Below, piece by piece: positions 22,501 to 37,000 of a stretch of 64,000 bases of DNA; positions within the stretch are counted from its first letter, which is position 1; every line of letters starts with the position of its first letter. The notes under the pieces are model-generated. The model saw only the letters and a list, made by a program, of their open reading frames with translations, made no database searches and was not told where the DNA came from. Origin of the DNA: Mytilus edulis (taxonomy: Eukaryota; Mollusca; Bivalvia; Mytilida; Mytilidae); contig NC_092346.1 of assembly GCF_963676685.1 (NCBI RefSeq), forward strand, positions 30,579,133 to 30,643,132, read 5' to 3'. Position numbers and translations under genes: made by a program.

Positions 22501-25500
22501 AATATGTTTAAACTGACACTTCATTCTCATAATTTGAAAAGTTGGTTAGGAGAAACACTATACATTTATTTCTCGTGCCTAAGGAGATATGAAGATCTGC
22601 TCACTCAAGAACATATAACATGACTTTTAAATGGTGATCAAATCTTCTTATCTTACTAAGCCAAGAGAAAAAAATGTTTCATTTAACCGCCTACGAAATT
22701 TTAATTTCTGAACATAAAATTATAATTTACATACTTTTTTATTTCCTTGTTTGTATAATTAAACACTTCATAAACATTGATTTAATTATTTATTCTATGA
22801 CATTTTGTTGGTTTTGTTATATTTTTATATCTGAAAGAATTGTGAACACGATAATGACTATTTATATTATCGCTATTTAGGTATAACGTGGTGTATATTC
22901 ACCGCGCGTAACGCACAATATTCAGAAGGGGAATATGTAGTTTTGATCAATGTCACATTGGATATTTTAAAACAATATGATGTCGTTATCAATATTTACA
23001 TACAATGGAATTATATAGATGATGACTAGGTACGCGGAATACCTCAAGAAACATGTGGTTTAATTCCACTTATTGGTCGTATTAGACTGCGGTTAAAGAA
23101 CATGAATTATCTGTTTAAAAAACTCAAGGAGAGAAAATTAAGGTTAATTCAAAGTTAATTAATGTTTTTTCTTATATATATTAAATTTTATGCGTGTTAC
23201 AAAGATTTCATTATTTGTTTAGAGTAATGACTGGTTGAAGTTTCCTTTTTCATATTAAACAATGTCATGTTATAGGTACTAAATTTTTCCAAGAAAATCA
23301 GATGAAGAAAAATATTTGTTGATAATTTTTCATTTGTAAAATAAATAAATTTAATATCAAATGCTAAATTCATCAACCAGAACAAAATACTTGTGATTAA
23401 TATTTCCGAGATGGACAACTCTCGCTTTTTGAAATTTAAACTGTTTTTCTGCAATAGCCTCCACCAAGAACATTCAAACTAAAAAGGATTGATAAATATT
23501 GAATAATTATATGACCACATGGGGAATATCAAGGAAAGCCGAATTTGAATTCAACTGTGCATGAGGGAGTTTGAAGCTTTTTTTCTTCATAATTTCTTAA
23601 TTTATCAACTTAGAATTTCAGGCAAGTATGTTATAAGTTATGTCAGAGCCGACGGACTAATCTGCCGAAGATACCACCGGGAACTAACAGTTCAATAGCA
23701 GTGGTATCTGTCCAATGCTAGAAAAAGCAATTAATATATATAAAAAAACAGATGTGGTGTGATTGCATATGAGACAAATCTCCACAAGAGACCAAATTAC
23801 ACACAAATTAACAAATATATGTCACGCTACGGCCTTCAAAAATTAAGACTACATTAAATTTGGAACATTCGAATGGCTTTTCTGGATTTTTGGAATTCGT
23901 TATCTGATTTCATTGTGTAATTTTAAAGACAGTTAACTCCATGTTTATCTAAATGAGACAACAGGATTGTTTGGCAGTCAAATGTTTACAGAGAAAAGCT
24001 TTTCAAAATTATGTTTCTATCAGCAATGTCTCTGAAAATTTCAAATTAGTGTTGATCAATTTTTATTAAAATGGTTATGCCCTTGGAAACATTAATTATG
24101 TCGATAATTTTTGCTTGAATCACTTAACCCGTTGGAGTTGCTCAAAGTCAAAACAGCAGTGACGTAGCGTAACAATAAGGACGTTATCACTGTTTCAGAG
24201 TTTGGCTTAAATTATAAGTGTCTAATTGTTTACTTGTGTAGTTGAAAATGTAAAATATTAGGTTTCAATATAAGTCAAGCGTCCAACACGTTTCAATTTT
24301 TATCTTCATCAGACATTCAACATTCAAACCTAAACATTTGAAAGCCTATTTATAATAACTATTTCTTAATTTATCAAAGGTGAAACAATTAGTATGTTAT
24401 CATGTTCTGTGATAATCTGAATCTAGCTGTGCATTTACATTTAGGATATTGGACCATACCAGGTAAAAGTCCAAGATGTGTCAAATATTTAATCACAATC
24501 CAAATTCAGAATTGGATCAAGTTCATTTAATACTGAGCTCATGAGTTAATAAAAAAAATGTTTCAGGAAAATAGTATATACAGCAATTTGTGTATATGTA
24601 AGACATATCTTTATTTTTATAGAACTGACAGTTTTCTTTGTTATCAGTTATATACCAAACATAGGTGTTTTTGGGCAGATGTCATTTACAACCGACCGTG
24701 CAAAACCCTTATAGGTAATCAAGGTCGTTACAAAATTTCGTTAATTAATGTTTTCAAGGTACTTGATTAAATAGTAGTAATTCAATTTTCAACTTCACCA
24801 ATAGATTTCTGCATTTGTATTCTATACAGTGATTTTTTTCTGAGGTAAGCATGCCATTTTTGTGAAAGCCTTCTATACTATTAAAGTTTATATTAAATTC
24901 CTGGCACAACTTTAAACACAATTTCATATATTTTCTCGGAATATTTCCAGGTAAATTATGTTAAACAAAAGACACCTGAATGGATGTTATTGTTTGTTCT
25001 TTTAACATTTGTTAGAATTGTTGTTGTCGTTATTTTTGTGCATTTCATTTTCCGTCTATGATCGCAGTTAAACTCAGAAACAGTTCTAACGTCCTCCTTG
25101 CTACGCTACGTGGACGAGATACCTGGTTGTTCTTAAGACAAGTGTTAACCTCGAGTGTTGAAGGTCGTTGGTTCAAACCTCTACCTGGCCAAACCAAATA
25201 CTTAAAATAACTAATCAGGTGGCATTAAGGAGAAGGATTAAACCATTTGTTTTAACCAGTCTTGCTCTTTTTCTTATTTTGTTTGTTAAGGTAGTTTTGG
25301 TTTTAATATTATGTTAGTTTGTATTTAATGAAATTGGTTTGTTTAGTGATTGCTTGTTGGGTTTTGTTTGTTTGTTTGTATTCAATTGTTTTCTTTTGTT
25401 ATTGTTTGTCGGTTTTTTTTAGGGGGTCCTGTTATCTCAATTGATACATAAAATAATTACTTAGGGCATATCCAATGGGGCTTGTGTTATGTTAGGAACC

Positions 25501-25550
25501 TTACAATCTCTCGACAGAGAAAGGCGTCATTCGTTTACACCAGTTAATTT
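22501..25550. other. Intergenic, no gene recognised
   Basis: 23645-23720 is a degraded copy of the 1160-1930 family ('ggtatctgtccaatgctag'). 23740-23850 is a copy of the 'agatgtggtgtgattgcata' family. 25085-25260 has a tRNA-like B box ('ggtcgttggttcaaacctct') and may be another SINE remnant. Scattered frames under 90 codons lack any domain. Confidence 0.45.
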
Positions 25551-27340
25551 TTAGCTCACCTGGCCCAAGGGCCAAGTGAGCTTTTCTTATCACTTTGCGT
25601 CCGTCGTCCGTCGTCCGTCGTCGTTAACTTTTACAAAAATCTTCTCCTCCTAAACTACAGGGCCAAATTAAACCAAACTTGGCCACAATCATCATTGGGG
25701 TATCTAGTTTAAAAAATGTGTCCGGTGACTCGACCAACTAACCAAGATGGCCGCCATGGCTAAAAATAGAACATAGGGGTATAATTCAGTTTTTGGCTTA
25801 TAACTCAAAAACCAAAGCATTTAGAGCAAATCTGACATAAGTAAAATTGTTTATCAGGTCAGCATCTATCTGCCCTGAAATTTTCAGATGAATCGGACAA
25901 CCCGTTGTTAGGTTGCTGCCCCTGAATTTATAATTTTAAGGAAATTTTGCTGTTTTTGGTTATTATCTTGAATATTATAATAGATAGAGATAAACTGTAA
26001 ACAGCAATAATGTTCAAAAAAGTAAGATTTACAAATAAGTCAACGTGACCGAAATGGTCAGTTGACCCCTTTAGGAGTTATTGCCCTTTATAGTCAATTT
26101 TTAACCATTTTTCGTAAATCTTAGTTATCTTTTACAAAACTCTTCTCCTCTTAAACTACTGGGCCAAATTAATCCAAACTTAGCCACAATCATCTTTAGG
26201 GTACCTAGTTTAACAAATGTGTCCGATGACCCGGCCATCAAATCAAGATGGCCACCACGGCTAAAAATAGAACATAGGGGTAAAATGCAGTTTTTGGCCT
26301 ATAACTCAAAAACCAAAGCATTTAGAGCAAATCTGACATGAGTAAAATTGTTTATAAGGTCAAGATCTATCTGCCCTCATGTTTTCACATGAATCGAACA
26401 ACCCGTTGTTGGGTTGCTGCCCCTGAATTGGTAATTTTAAGGAAATTTTGCTGTTTTTGGTTATTATCTTGAATATTATTATAGATAGAGACAAACTGTA
26501 AACAGCAATAATGTACAGAAAAGACAGATTTACAAATAAGTCAACGTGACTGAAATGGTCAGTTGACCCCTATAGGAGTTATTGCCCTTTATAGTAAATT
26601 TTTAACCATTTTTCGTAAATCTTAGTTATCTTTTACAAAATTCTTCTCTTCTGAAACCACTTGGCCAAATTCATCCAAACTTAGCCACAATCATCTTTAG
26701 GTAATCTAGTTTAAAAAATGTGTCCGGTGACCCGGCCATCAAATCAAGATGGCCGCCACGACTAAAAATAGAACATAGGGGTAAAATGCAGTTTTTGGCT
26801 TATTACTCAAAAACCAAAGCATTTAGAGCAAATCTGACATGGGGTCAAATTGTTTATCAGGTCAAGATCTATCTGCGCAGAAATTTTCAGATGAATCGGA
26901 CAACCCGTTGTTAGGTTTCTGCCCCTGAATTGGTAATTGTAAGGAAATTTTTCTGTTTTTGGTTATTATCTTGAATATTATTATAGATAGAGATAAACTG
27001 TAAACAGCAATAATGTTCAGCAAAGTAAGATTTACAAATAAGTCAACATGACCGAAATGGTCAATTGACCTCCTAAGGAGTTATTGTCCTTTATAGTCAA
27101 TTTTTAACAATTTTCATAAAATTTGTAAATTTTTATTAACATTTTCCACTGAAACTACTGGGCCAAGTTCATTATAGATAGAGATAATTGTAAGCAGCAA
27201 GACTGTTTAGTAAAGTAAGATGTACAAACACATTACCATCACCAAAACACAATTTTGTCATGAATCCATCTGCTTCCTTTGTTTAATATTCACATAGACC
27301 AAGGTGAGCCACACAGGCTCTTTAGAGCCTCTAGTTCTTT
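25551..27340 (+). mobile_element. Non-autonomous element with three internal ~497-bp tandem units
   Basis: The left end 'agctcacctggcccaaggg' is complemented by 'aaggtgagccacacaggct' at the right end, which closes with 'tttagagcctctagttctt'. Internal units start at about 25625, 26122 and 26620, with a truncated fourth from about 27120. Each contains 'ctactgggccaaatt' or a variant, 'tgtccggtga', 'aagatggccgcca', 'gttgctgcccctgaatt' and 'taaactgtaaacagcaataa'. A CGTCC-type short repeat lies at 25600-25622. The family resembles one I recall as common in bivalve genomes. There is no coding capacity. Confidence 0.8.
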
Positions 27341-28018
27341 TATATTTATGTCATTTTGTCATAGTCACAATGATGAACATTTCTATCAACAGATTGAAAG
27401 GAACACTAAATATTGGTTTTACTAAAAAAAATTATAAAATTATATCATGAACTATAATTTTATTATTCTGATTATATACTGTGCGAGGAAATTCAAAATC
27501 GTAGTCATTGTCTAATTTCGTCTATCAGCCAACTATCTGTAAAAAAAAATACAATAATTAAATTATATTTTTTACCAGGAGATATTCATTATTGATAAAT
27601 ACATTTTACGTAATGTGTAAATACAGACTGATGTCTGGTTTGAATGGAAAGGTTCATTCAATGTTTTGTGTATGTGCAACGCCCATTGTGACATACAGTC
27701 GAAAAATGCGACCATTCTTAACTATCATTTCTAGACAAGACAAAGTCCATGAATAATTAATTCTTGCTTCATTATAAATTGGAAATGTTATTTCTAGTTT
27801 ATAATGAAGCCATGATCATGCCAGTTCAAACTACTAAATCTTATTTTAAATTTATTTGAGAATTTTCGTTGTTCGTATTGTCTATGTTAATCCACCATTA
27901 CCTCTAACACTTCATCTGGCGCTTGGTCTAAACAATTCATTATAATGTATAGTTTCAGATCGCTATAGTTAAAAGTAAATAATACTTACTGGATTGAAAC
28001 AAGTATACATATCATGTT
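27341..28018. other. 3' flank of the giant repeat-protein gene
   Basis: No exon is seen. Minus-strand AATAAA at 27856-27851 lies about 165 nt beyond the stop at 28019 and is the best polyadenylation signal. Confidence 0.4.
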
Positions 28019-28044
28019 TTAATACCCTGTATCATCACCATAAC
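28019..28044 (-). CDS. Giant repeat protein, terminal exon
   Basis: The acceptor AAATTTCAG precedes GTTATGGTGATG in phase 1. It encodes the last residues GYGDDTGY and TAA. The sequence style matches the N-terminal GYGTPTGYDDHYG segment, which supports this as the true end. Confidence 0.7.
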
Positions 28045-31000
28045 CTGAAATTTAAATTAAAGCAATATTAAAGCATACTTCAATTAACTCATCATAGATA
28101 CCAGGATTGAAATTTTTTGTATTAACGCCATACCGTGTTTCTTCTACAAAAGACTCACATACTAATCTCCACGCACTTTGTGATATCCAATTATAACAAA
28201 CATCGCGAACAATTCAATTTTATAATGAGAGAACATTAGTAACAATTTTAATTGTATAATTGAACAAGGGGATGGGTGGGCGTTCATCTCCTTTTTTTTC
28301 GAATCAAAACGTGATAAAAAAACAAATATACCGATGTTTGAATGGCCAGAACATACAATATATAAACTGCTATGAAATATCTCTGATAAATATCATTCCA
28401 ATGTTGTAAAAGAAATACAAAGAAAATCCCATTCTCAAAAAAAAGGAACATTTATACTTCCAACTAAAACAACACACATTTTTCATAACCAAAATTCAAA
28501 GTCTTGCCGAGTGGTTTAAGTAGTGGAACTACTTTTCACTTAAGCCCGTTATCACTGAGGTTGTGAGTTCAAAAATACCGTAAGTGGCAGAATCAACGCT
28601 CGACTCCAATCCTAATTGACTAGGATTGTAAGTTTTCCTACCGAAGGTCGGTGGTTCTCTACGGGTGTTCCGAAGTCCTCAACGAAAAAAAACTGACCGA
28701 CCCGAAATAGCACAATGGTGTTGAAATTAGTGTTAAACATCAATCAAACAATCAATCAATCAATTATTACCTGGTCTTCTGTTAACGTTAAACTTTCTGT
28801 AATTTTTAGGATGGAAGACAGGAGTACCTGAAAGGAAATCTAAGTTGCAATATCTCAAGCAAGTAACAGGAATGAACAATGCCCGGTGCTTTAATACGTT
28901 AATTTGTAAACTAAACATCATGTTTATTAGAGATAGTTATTTTAAAGGCCTAAAGCCAATCAAGTTAAATTCGTGGATGGAGTCGTTGTATTCATTTAAG
29001 CACTGCAGAATGTTTTTGTAATACAATTTATTTGGGTACGCCTGGGACTGCTTTTAAAGAACAGCAAATCTTAATTACCAAAACGAGCCAACATTTGACA
29101 AAATATAATTTACGGTTAATATTTCCAAAAATTTTCAAGGTGATCAATATAAAATATGAAGGTTTAGTCAGTTGCTGATCATAAGTTAACTCATCGCCCA
29201 TAAGTTTCTAAAAAAACCCAAATAAAAGCAAACTGTCATGAATTTATTACAACTTTTAAAATTATTCGAGCTTGATTTAACCTGGAATATCTGTTACTTT
29301 AGTTTTAATTAATGTCCTTTACAGTTATGTTTAATGGAAAAAAGCACAAATTCTTGACAAGATTTATTAAAATGAAAGGGTTCAACTGAAAAGTGCAAAC
29401 CACCTAAATTTTAATTCACGACTATATTTTTTTGTTTTTATCCATTTAATTTACAGTTCCATTTCAAAAAGGTTTTTTTATATGCTTCTTTTGCAACACA
29501 ACTTCTCGAAGTGCAATCTTACAAGGCCATGGACTACAATCGTTTTAGAAACTGGTAAAGTTATTGGATTTGGTCATACTTTAAATTTGCTAGTATCTCA
29601 GTTATAAGTTTATTAAAATTTGCTAGCATCTCAGTTATAAGTATATTAAAATTTGCTAGTATCTCAGTTATAAGTATATTAAAATTTGCTAGCATCTCAG
29701 TTATAAGTATATTAAAATTTGCTAGCATCTCAGTTATAAGTATATCAAAATTTGCTAGCATCTCAGTTATAAGTATATTGAAATTTGCTAGTATCTCAGT
29801 TATAAGTATATTAAAATTTGCTAGCATCTCAGTTATAAGTATATTAAAATTTGCTAGCATCTCAGTTATAAGTATATTAAAATTTGCTAGCATCTCAGTT
29901 ATAAGTATATTAAAATTTGCTAGCATCTCAGTTATAAGTATATTAAAATTTGCTAGTATCTCAGTTATAAGTATATCAAACTATTAATTTTACACACAAG
30001 GCCTAAACATAAACTGTCGTCTGCCTCCGTTTCTGATTGTTATGCCATTCATACCTGTAACAAAAATATTTATTTTCATAATCTTATGAAAAGGTTTTAA
30101 AAAAATATTTTTTTAGGAAGATGTCATTTGGGCAAAGACAATTCATCCAAAGACATCGGGAATAATATGGTTTCTGAATTAATCAAACTATCGCCGGTCT
30201 TCCATGAAGTAATCAACTCCGAAGTAAGTAAATCCGCGGGAACAGTATGGTTTCTAAAGAAAAGATCGCCCCGGATACAGTACGGTTTCTGAAGTAAGAA
30301 CAGGTTTTGACTTTTTCATAATCAAACGACATGATAGTTCCTTATTGTAATTAACTTCAATTTTGAATACTGTGGCTCTTTTTTATTTTATTATAAAAAG
30401 AATATGTGCCACATGACAACTCTCAACAAGAGACCCCATGACGCGGAAATTAACAACTGTAGGTTATCGTACGACATTCAACAATGAGTAAAACCCATAC
30501 TGCATAGTCAGCTATAAAAGGTCCCGAAATGACAAATATAAAACAATTCAAACAAAAAAACTTTAGCGTTTAAATTAAGTATCAGAGTTTAAGTCGCCTA
30601 GGGCAGCAGTGAAGAGACATTTAAATTGTCGAACTGCGAATCTAGGGCAGTAAATTAATGCCGTTGTTGTTTTAATTCCATATAAAGATTAAGATGTCGA
30701 TCTCGGTCAAAATAAAAGAGAAGAACTTGATTCGAAAACAGAATTGGTAAAACAATAAAAGAAGATAGAGTTCGAGAAGACTTTTAAAGCTTTTAAATCA
30801 AAGAAGGAATATTTGGAATAGCATTTCGGTAAAACAAATAGGTAAAATTTTTATACACCTTTTTTGAATTTTGAGCAAACCGACAAATCACAAAAGAATT
30901 ATCCCACTCTTGATTTCTAAATACGATTTTTTAAAGGATTTGAAAGTTTTACCTAGATTTTTTTCGATTTAATACTTCGTTTTCAAACTAACTGTTTAAA

Positions 31001-34000
31001 ACACCGATATAATCAGACCAACAATATATTTGGGGGTTTTATATAAACTATTAGCGTTTATTAATTATTAATTATCTAATTTCTAACACAATTTTATATT
31101 AATATTCTTGTAATTCTTATAAAATACAACAAACTCATAGTTACAAACCTGAACTTGAACAGTATCCAATTTTTTAGAAATTTACATGTGACGTCACTTT
31201 TGTGGCGTTGTGACTTTGATGGAGATTTGTCTCATTTGCACTCATACCACATCTTCTTATATCTATTGACCCAGTCGTGTGAAGCCAGTTCATGGTTATG
31301 TTGTGCTGTTTTGTGTGCTGTCCTATGTTGTTTCATGTGTTCGTTTTTATTCTGTGTTTAGCATGTCGAAATGTACTATTGTATTGTTTATTGGTGTATT
31401 GATCTGTCCTGAATGTTCTTGTATTTATTTGTACTGTATTCCTGTCATGTGATGGGGCCATTTTAGTGTTATATTTAACATTGCCATCAAAAGTAAAATC
31501 ACAAAAATACTGAACTCCATTGAAAAGAAAATCGGAAAGTCCCTAATCACATGGCAAAATTAAATGGCAATACACATAAAAAACGAATGGACAACAACTG
31601 TCGTATTCCTGACTTGGTAGAGGCATTTTCAAATGTAGAAAATGGTGGATTGAACCCGGTGTTATAGCGCTAAACCTCTCACTTTGTACGACAGTCTCAT
31701 CAAATTCCGTTATATTTACAACGATGCGTGAACTAAACAGACACAATAAATAAAATAGTCAAAAATATGGGTACATCAGTCGTCACCGTGTTACAATTTT
31801 ACAAAAAACACAAAAGCATCAAACAAATAAAAACACAGTCATTGCTTCGCGTTTCTGACGTCAGAAAATTTATACATCACATAGGAAGAAATTTTGTCGT
31901 TCAATGTATATACAAAATAATTTTATCATTTCACATGGGCATTGTTGGCATACAGGGTTTAAATCAAAAGTATGTTAGAATTAATTTCAGAAATAGACCG
32001 ATATTTAAAACTGTCCAGAAGTTCTTTAGAATTGATAAGAATTCACAAGTGCAAGGTTTGGCTAGTCACAGGTTCAACCCACCATTTTTCTTAAAATGTC
32101 CTGTACTAAGTCATGAAAATAGCAGTTATTATCTTATAGTTTCTCTGTGTGTTGCATTGTCACATGTATTTTGTTCACTTCAGTGTTTCTGTTGTTTCGT
32201 TGTTCTCCTCTTATTGTTGATGTGTTTTCCTCGGTCTTAGTTTGTAACCCAGATTTATTTTTGTCTCAATTTATTTATTTAGCGGTCTACTACGGTTGCC
32301 TTTACTTATGGAACATCGTAAAAGACCTTAAGTTAATCGTCAGTAAAATGGTATTGCATAAAACATGCAGGAAAATATCATAGATATTTACAATTTTCCC
32401 TATGTGTTACTGTTAAGGTCCTATAACTCTGGTAAGATATATCTGAAAATTTTGAAATTTTCACATTTACTCATTCAAACAATATTGAATAATCTTTGAT
32501 CCAAGCTACTCAATGATTAGTACAAAATGCAAATACAAAATTTAACCATAAAAGAGACGAGCAAAATGTTTGTCATCGTAAATAGCCTAAATAATAGTAA
32601 AGAGACTATATTTGTCAAACAACAGCGAATCTTACATAATCTTAATTCTGTCTCACACGAATGCTTGAACAGCATTTAGGAAACTTCCTTTAAAAAACGC
32701 TTTACTGAATTAAAGATTCATGTTTCCTTTCTGGGTCATAATTGTTCATTGTTCTGATCTGTTACATTTTACTATAACTTACCTCCATTGTTAACCTTTC
32801 GATACCCTGTAGACCCATAGTCATTTCCGTGACCTGAAGTAGTATGTGTGCTTTGAGATCCACCTAAGATGTTGGATATTTGGCCGACCGAATTTCCTGT
32901 GTTGCTAGCGCTTGGTACAACTATAACCTTCTTAGATTTTTTATATCCGGAAGACCCATAGTCTTTTCCGTGACCAGACCACGGTGTATGTATGCTTTGA
33001 GATCCGCCTAAAATTGCGGCTATATGGTCAGCCGAATTTCCTGTGTTGCCAGAGTTAGATATTACAACCTTTTTAGATTTCTTATATCCTGAAGACCCAT
33101 AGTCTTTTCCTTGACCTGAAGATGTATGTGAGTTTTGGGATCCACCTAAAATTCCGGCTATAATTCGTGCCGAATGTACTGCGTTGCTAGTGTTCGGAAC
33201 AACTATAACCTTCTTAGATTTTTTATATCCTGAAGACCCATAGTCTTTTCCGTGACCTGAAGATGTATGTGAGTTTTGGGATCCACCTAAAATTCCGGCT
33301 ATAATTCGTGCCGAATGTACTGCGTTGCTAGTGTTCGGAACAACTATAACCTTCTTAGATTTTTTATATCCTGAAGACCCATAGTCGTTTCCGTGACCTG
33401 AAGATGTATGTGTGTTGTGAGATCCACCTAAAATTCCGGCTATAATTCGGGCCGAATGTACTGTGTTGCTAGTGTTCGGAACAACTGTAACCTTCTTAGA
33501 TTTTTTATATCCTGAAGACCCATAGTCTTTTCCGTGACCTGAAGATGTATGTGTATTGTGAGATCCACCTAAAATTCCGGCTATATGGTTAACTGAACTA
33601 CCTGTGTTTCCAGAGTTTGATACAACTACAACTTTTTTATGTTTCTTATATCCTGAAGACCCATAGTCATTCCCATAACCTGACGATGAATGTGTACCCT
33701 GGGATCCACCACCTAAGATTCCGGCTCGATTGCCGACTGAATTTCCTGTGCTTCCAGAGTGCGATACAACTACAACTTTTTTTTTAGGTTTCTTATATCC
33801 TGAAGACCCATAGTCATTTCCATAACCTGACGATGTATGTGTCCCCTGAGATCCACCACCTAAGATTCCGGCTAGATTGCCGACTGAATTTCCTGTGCTT
33901 CCAGAGTTTGATACAACTACAACCTTTTTAGGTTTCTTATATCCTGAAGACCCATAGTCATTTCTATAACCTGACGATGTATGTGTGCTTTGAGATCCAC

Positions 34001-37000
34001 CTAAAATTCCGGCTATATGATTAACTGAACTACCTGTGTTTCCAGAGTTTGATACAACTACAACTTTTTTATGTTTCTTATATCCTGAAGACCCATAGTC
34101 ATTCCCATAACCTGACGATGAATGTGTACCCTGAGATCCACCACCTAAGATTCTGGCTAGATTGCCGACTGAATTTCCTGTGCTTCCAGAGTGCGATACA
34201 ACTACAACTTTTTTAGGTTTCTTATATCCTGAAGACCCATAGTCATTTCCATAACCTGACGATGTATGTGTCCCCTGAGATCCACCACCTAAGATTCCGG
34301 CTAGATTGCCGACTGAATTTCCTGTGCTTCCAGAGTTTGATACAACTACAACCTTTTTAGGTTTCTTATATCCTGAAGACCCATAGTCATTTCTATAACC
34401 TGACGATGTACGTGTGCTTTGAGATCCACCTAAAATTCCGGCTATATGGTTAACTGAACTACCTGTGTTTCCAGAGTTTGATTCAACTACACCTTTTTTA
34501 GGTTTCTTATATCCTGAAGACCCATAGTCATTCCCATAACCTGACGATGAATGTGTACCCTGAGATCCACCACCTAAGATTCCGGCTAGATTGCCGACTG
34601 AATTTCCTGTGCTTCCAGAGTGCGATACAACTACAACTTTTTTAGGTTCCTTATATCCTGAAGACCCATAGTCATTTCCATAACCTGACGATGTATGTGT
34701 GCTTTGAGATCCACCTAAAATACCGGCTATTTGGTTAACTGAATTTCCTCTGCTTCCAGAGTTCGATACCACTACAACCTTTTTATGTTTCTTATATCCT
34801 GAAGGCCCATAGTCATTTCCATAACCTGACGATGTATGTGTACCCTGAGATCCACCACCTAAGATTCCGGCTAGATTGCCGACTGAATTTCCTGTGCTTC
34901 CAGAGTTTGATACAACTACAACCTTTTTAGGTTTCTTATATCCTGAAGACCCATAGTCATTTCCATAACCTGACGATGTATGTGTGCTTTGAGATCCACC
35001 TAAAATACTGGCTATATGATTGACTGAATTTCCTGTGCTTCCAGAGTTCGATACAACTACAACCTTTTTATGTTTCTTATATCCTGAAGACCCATAGTCA
35101 TTTCCATAACTTGAAGATGTATGTGTGCTTTGAGATCCACCTAAAATACCGGTTACATGGTTGACTGAATTTCCTGTGTTTCCGGAGTTCGATACAACTA
35201 CAACCTTTTTATGTTTCTTATATCCTGAAGACCCATAGTCATTTCCATAACCTGACGATGTATGTGTCCCCTGAGATCCACCACCTAAGATTCCGGCTAG
35301 ATTGCCGACTGAATTGCCTGTGTTTCCAGAGTTTGATACAACTACAAGTTTTTTAGGTTTCTTATATCCTGAAGACCCATAGTCTTTTCCATAGCCTGAA
35401 GATGTATGTGTGTTTTGAGATCCACCTAAAATGTTAGATATGTGGCCGCCCGAATTTCCTGTGATGCTTGTGTTCGGTACCACAATAACCTTCTTAGATT
35501 TTCTATATCCAGAAGTGCCACAGTCATTTCCATGACCTGACAATATGTGTGTGCTTTGAGTTGCCCTTAAAATTCCGGCTATATGACCGACCGAATTTCC
35601 TGTGTTGCTTGTCCTTGGTACAACTACAACCTTCTTAGATTTCTTATATCCTGAAGACCCATAGTCTTTTCCATACCCTGCCGATGTATGTGAGTTTTGG
35701 GATCCACCTAAAATTCCGGCTATAATTCGGGCCGAATGTACTGTGTTGCTAGTATTCGGGACAACTACAACGTTTTTATGTTCCTTATATCCTGAAGACC
35801 CATAGTCATTTCCATAACCTGAAGATTTATGTGTCACCTGAGATCCACCACCTAAGATTCCGGCTAGATTATCGACTGAATTTCCTGTGCTTCCAGAATT
35901 TGATACACCTACAACTTTTTTATGTTTCTTATATCCTGAAGATCCATAGATATTTCCGTAAGCTGACGACGTATGTGTACCTTGAGATCCACCACCTAAG
36001 ATTCCGGCTATATGATCTACTGAATTTCCTGTTCCTCCAGAATTCGATCCAACTACAACGTTTTTAGGTTTCTTATATCCTGAAGACCCATAGTCATTTC
36101 CATAACCTGACGATGTATGTGTACCCTGAGATCCACCACCTAAGATTCCGGCTATATGGTTGACTGAATTTCTTGTTCCTCCAGAATTCGATACAACTAC
36201 AACCTTTTTATGTTTCTTATATCCTGAAGACCCATAATCATTTCCATAACCTGAAGATGTATGTGTCCCCTGAGATGCACCACCTAAGATTCCGGCTAGA
36301 TTGCCGACTGAATTTCCTGTGCTTCCAGAGTTTGATACAACTACAACTTTTTTAGGTTTCTTATATCCTGAAGATCCATAGTCATTTCCATAACCTGACG
36401 ATGTATGTGTACCCTGAGATCCACCACCTAAGATTCCGGCTAGATTGCCGACTGAATTTCCTGTGCTTCCAGAGTTTGATACAACTACAACCTTTTTAGG
36501 TTTCTTATATCCTGAAGACCCATAGTCATTTCCATAACCTGACGATGAATGTGTACCCTGAGATCCACCACCTACGATTCCGGCTATATGGTTGACCGAA
36601 TTTCCTGTTCCTCCAGAATTCGATACAACTACAACCTTTTTAGGTTTCTTATATCCTGAAGACCCATAGTCATTTCCATAACCTGACGATGTATGTGTAC
36701 CCTGAGATCCACCACCTAAGATTCCGGCTATATGGTTGACTGAATTTCCTGTTCCTCCAGAATTCGATACAACTACAACCTTTTTATGTTTCTTATATCC
36801 TGAAGACCCATAATCATTTCCATAACCTGAAGGTGTATGTGTCCCCTGAGATCCACCACCTAAGATTCCGGCTAGATTGCCGACTGAATTTCCTGTGCTT
36901 CCAGAGTTTGATACAACTACAACTTTTTTAGGTTTCTTATATCCTGAAGATCCATAGTCATTTCCATAACCTGACGATGTATGTGTACCCTGAGATCCAC

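Noticed and set aside
31149-31200. Possible small phase-1 exon of the giant repeat gene after TTCAAGTTCAG
   Set aside because: In phase 1 it meets a stop two codons later, and no conserved residues or matching donor follow.
31767-32240. 157-codon plus-strand frame
   Set aside because: It lies in a composite interspersed repeat inside an intron and shows no domain or signal sequence.
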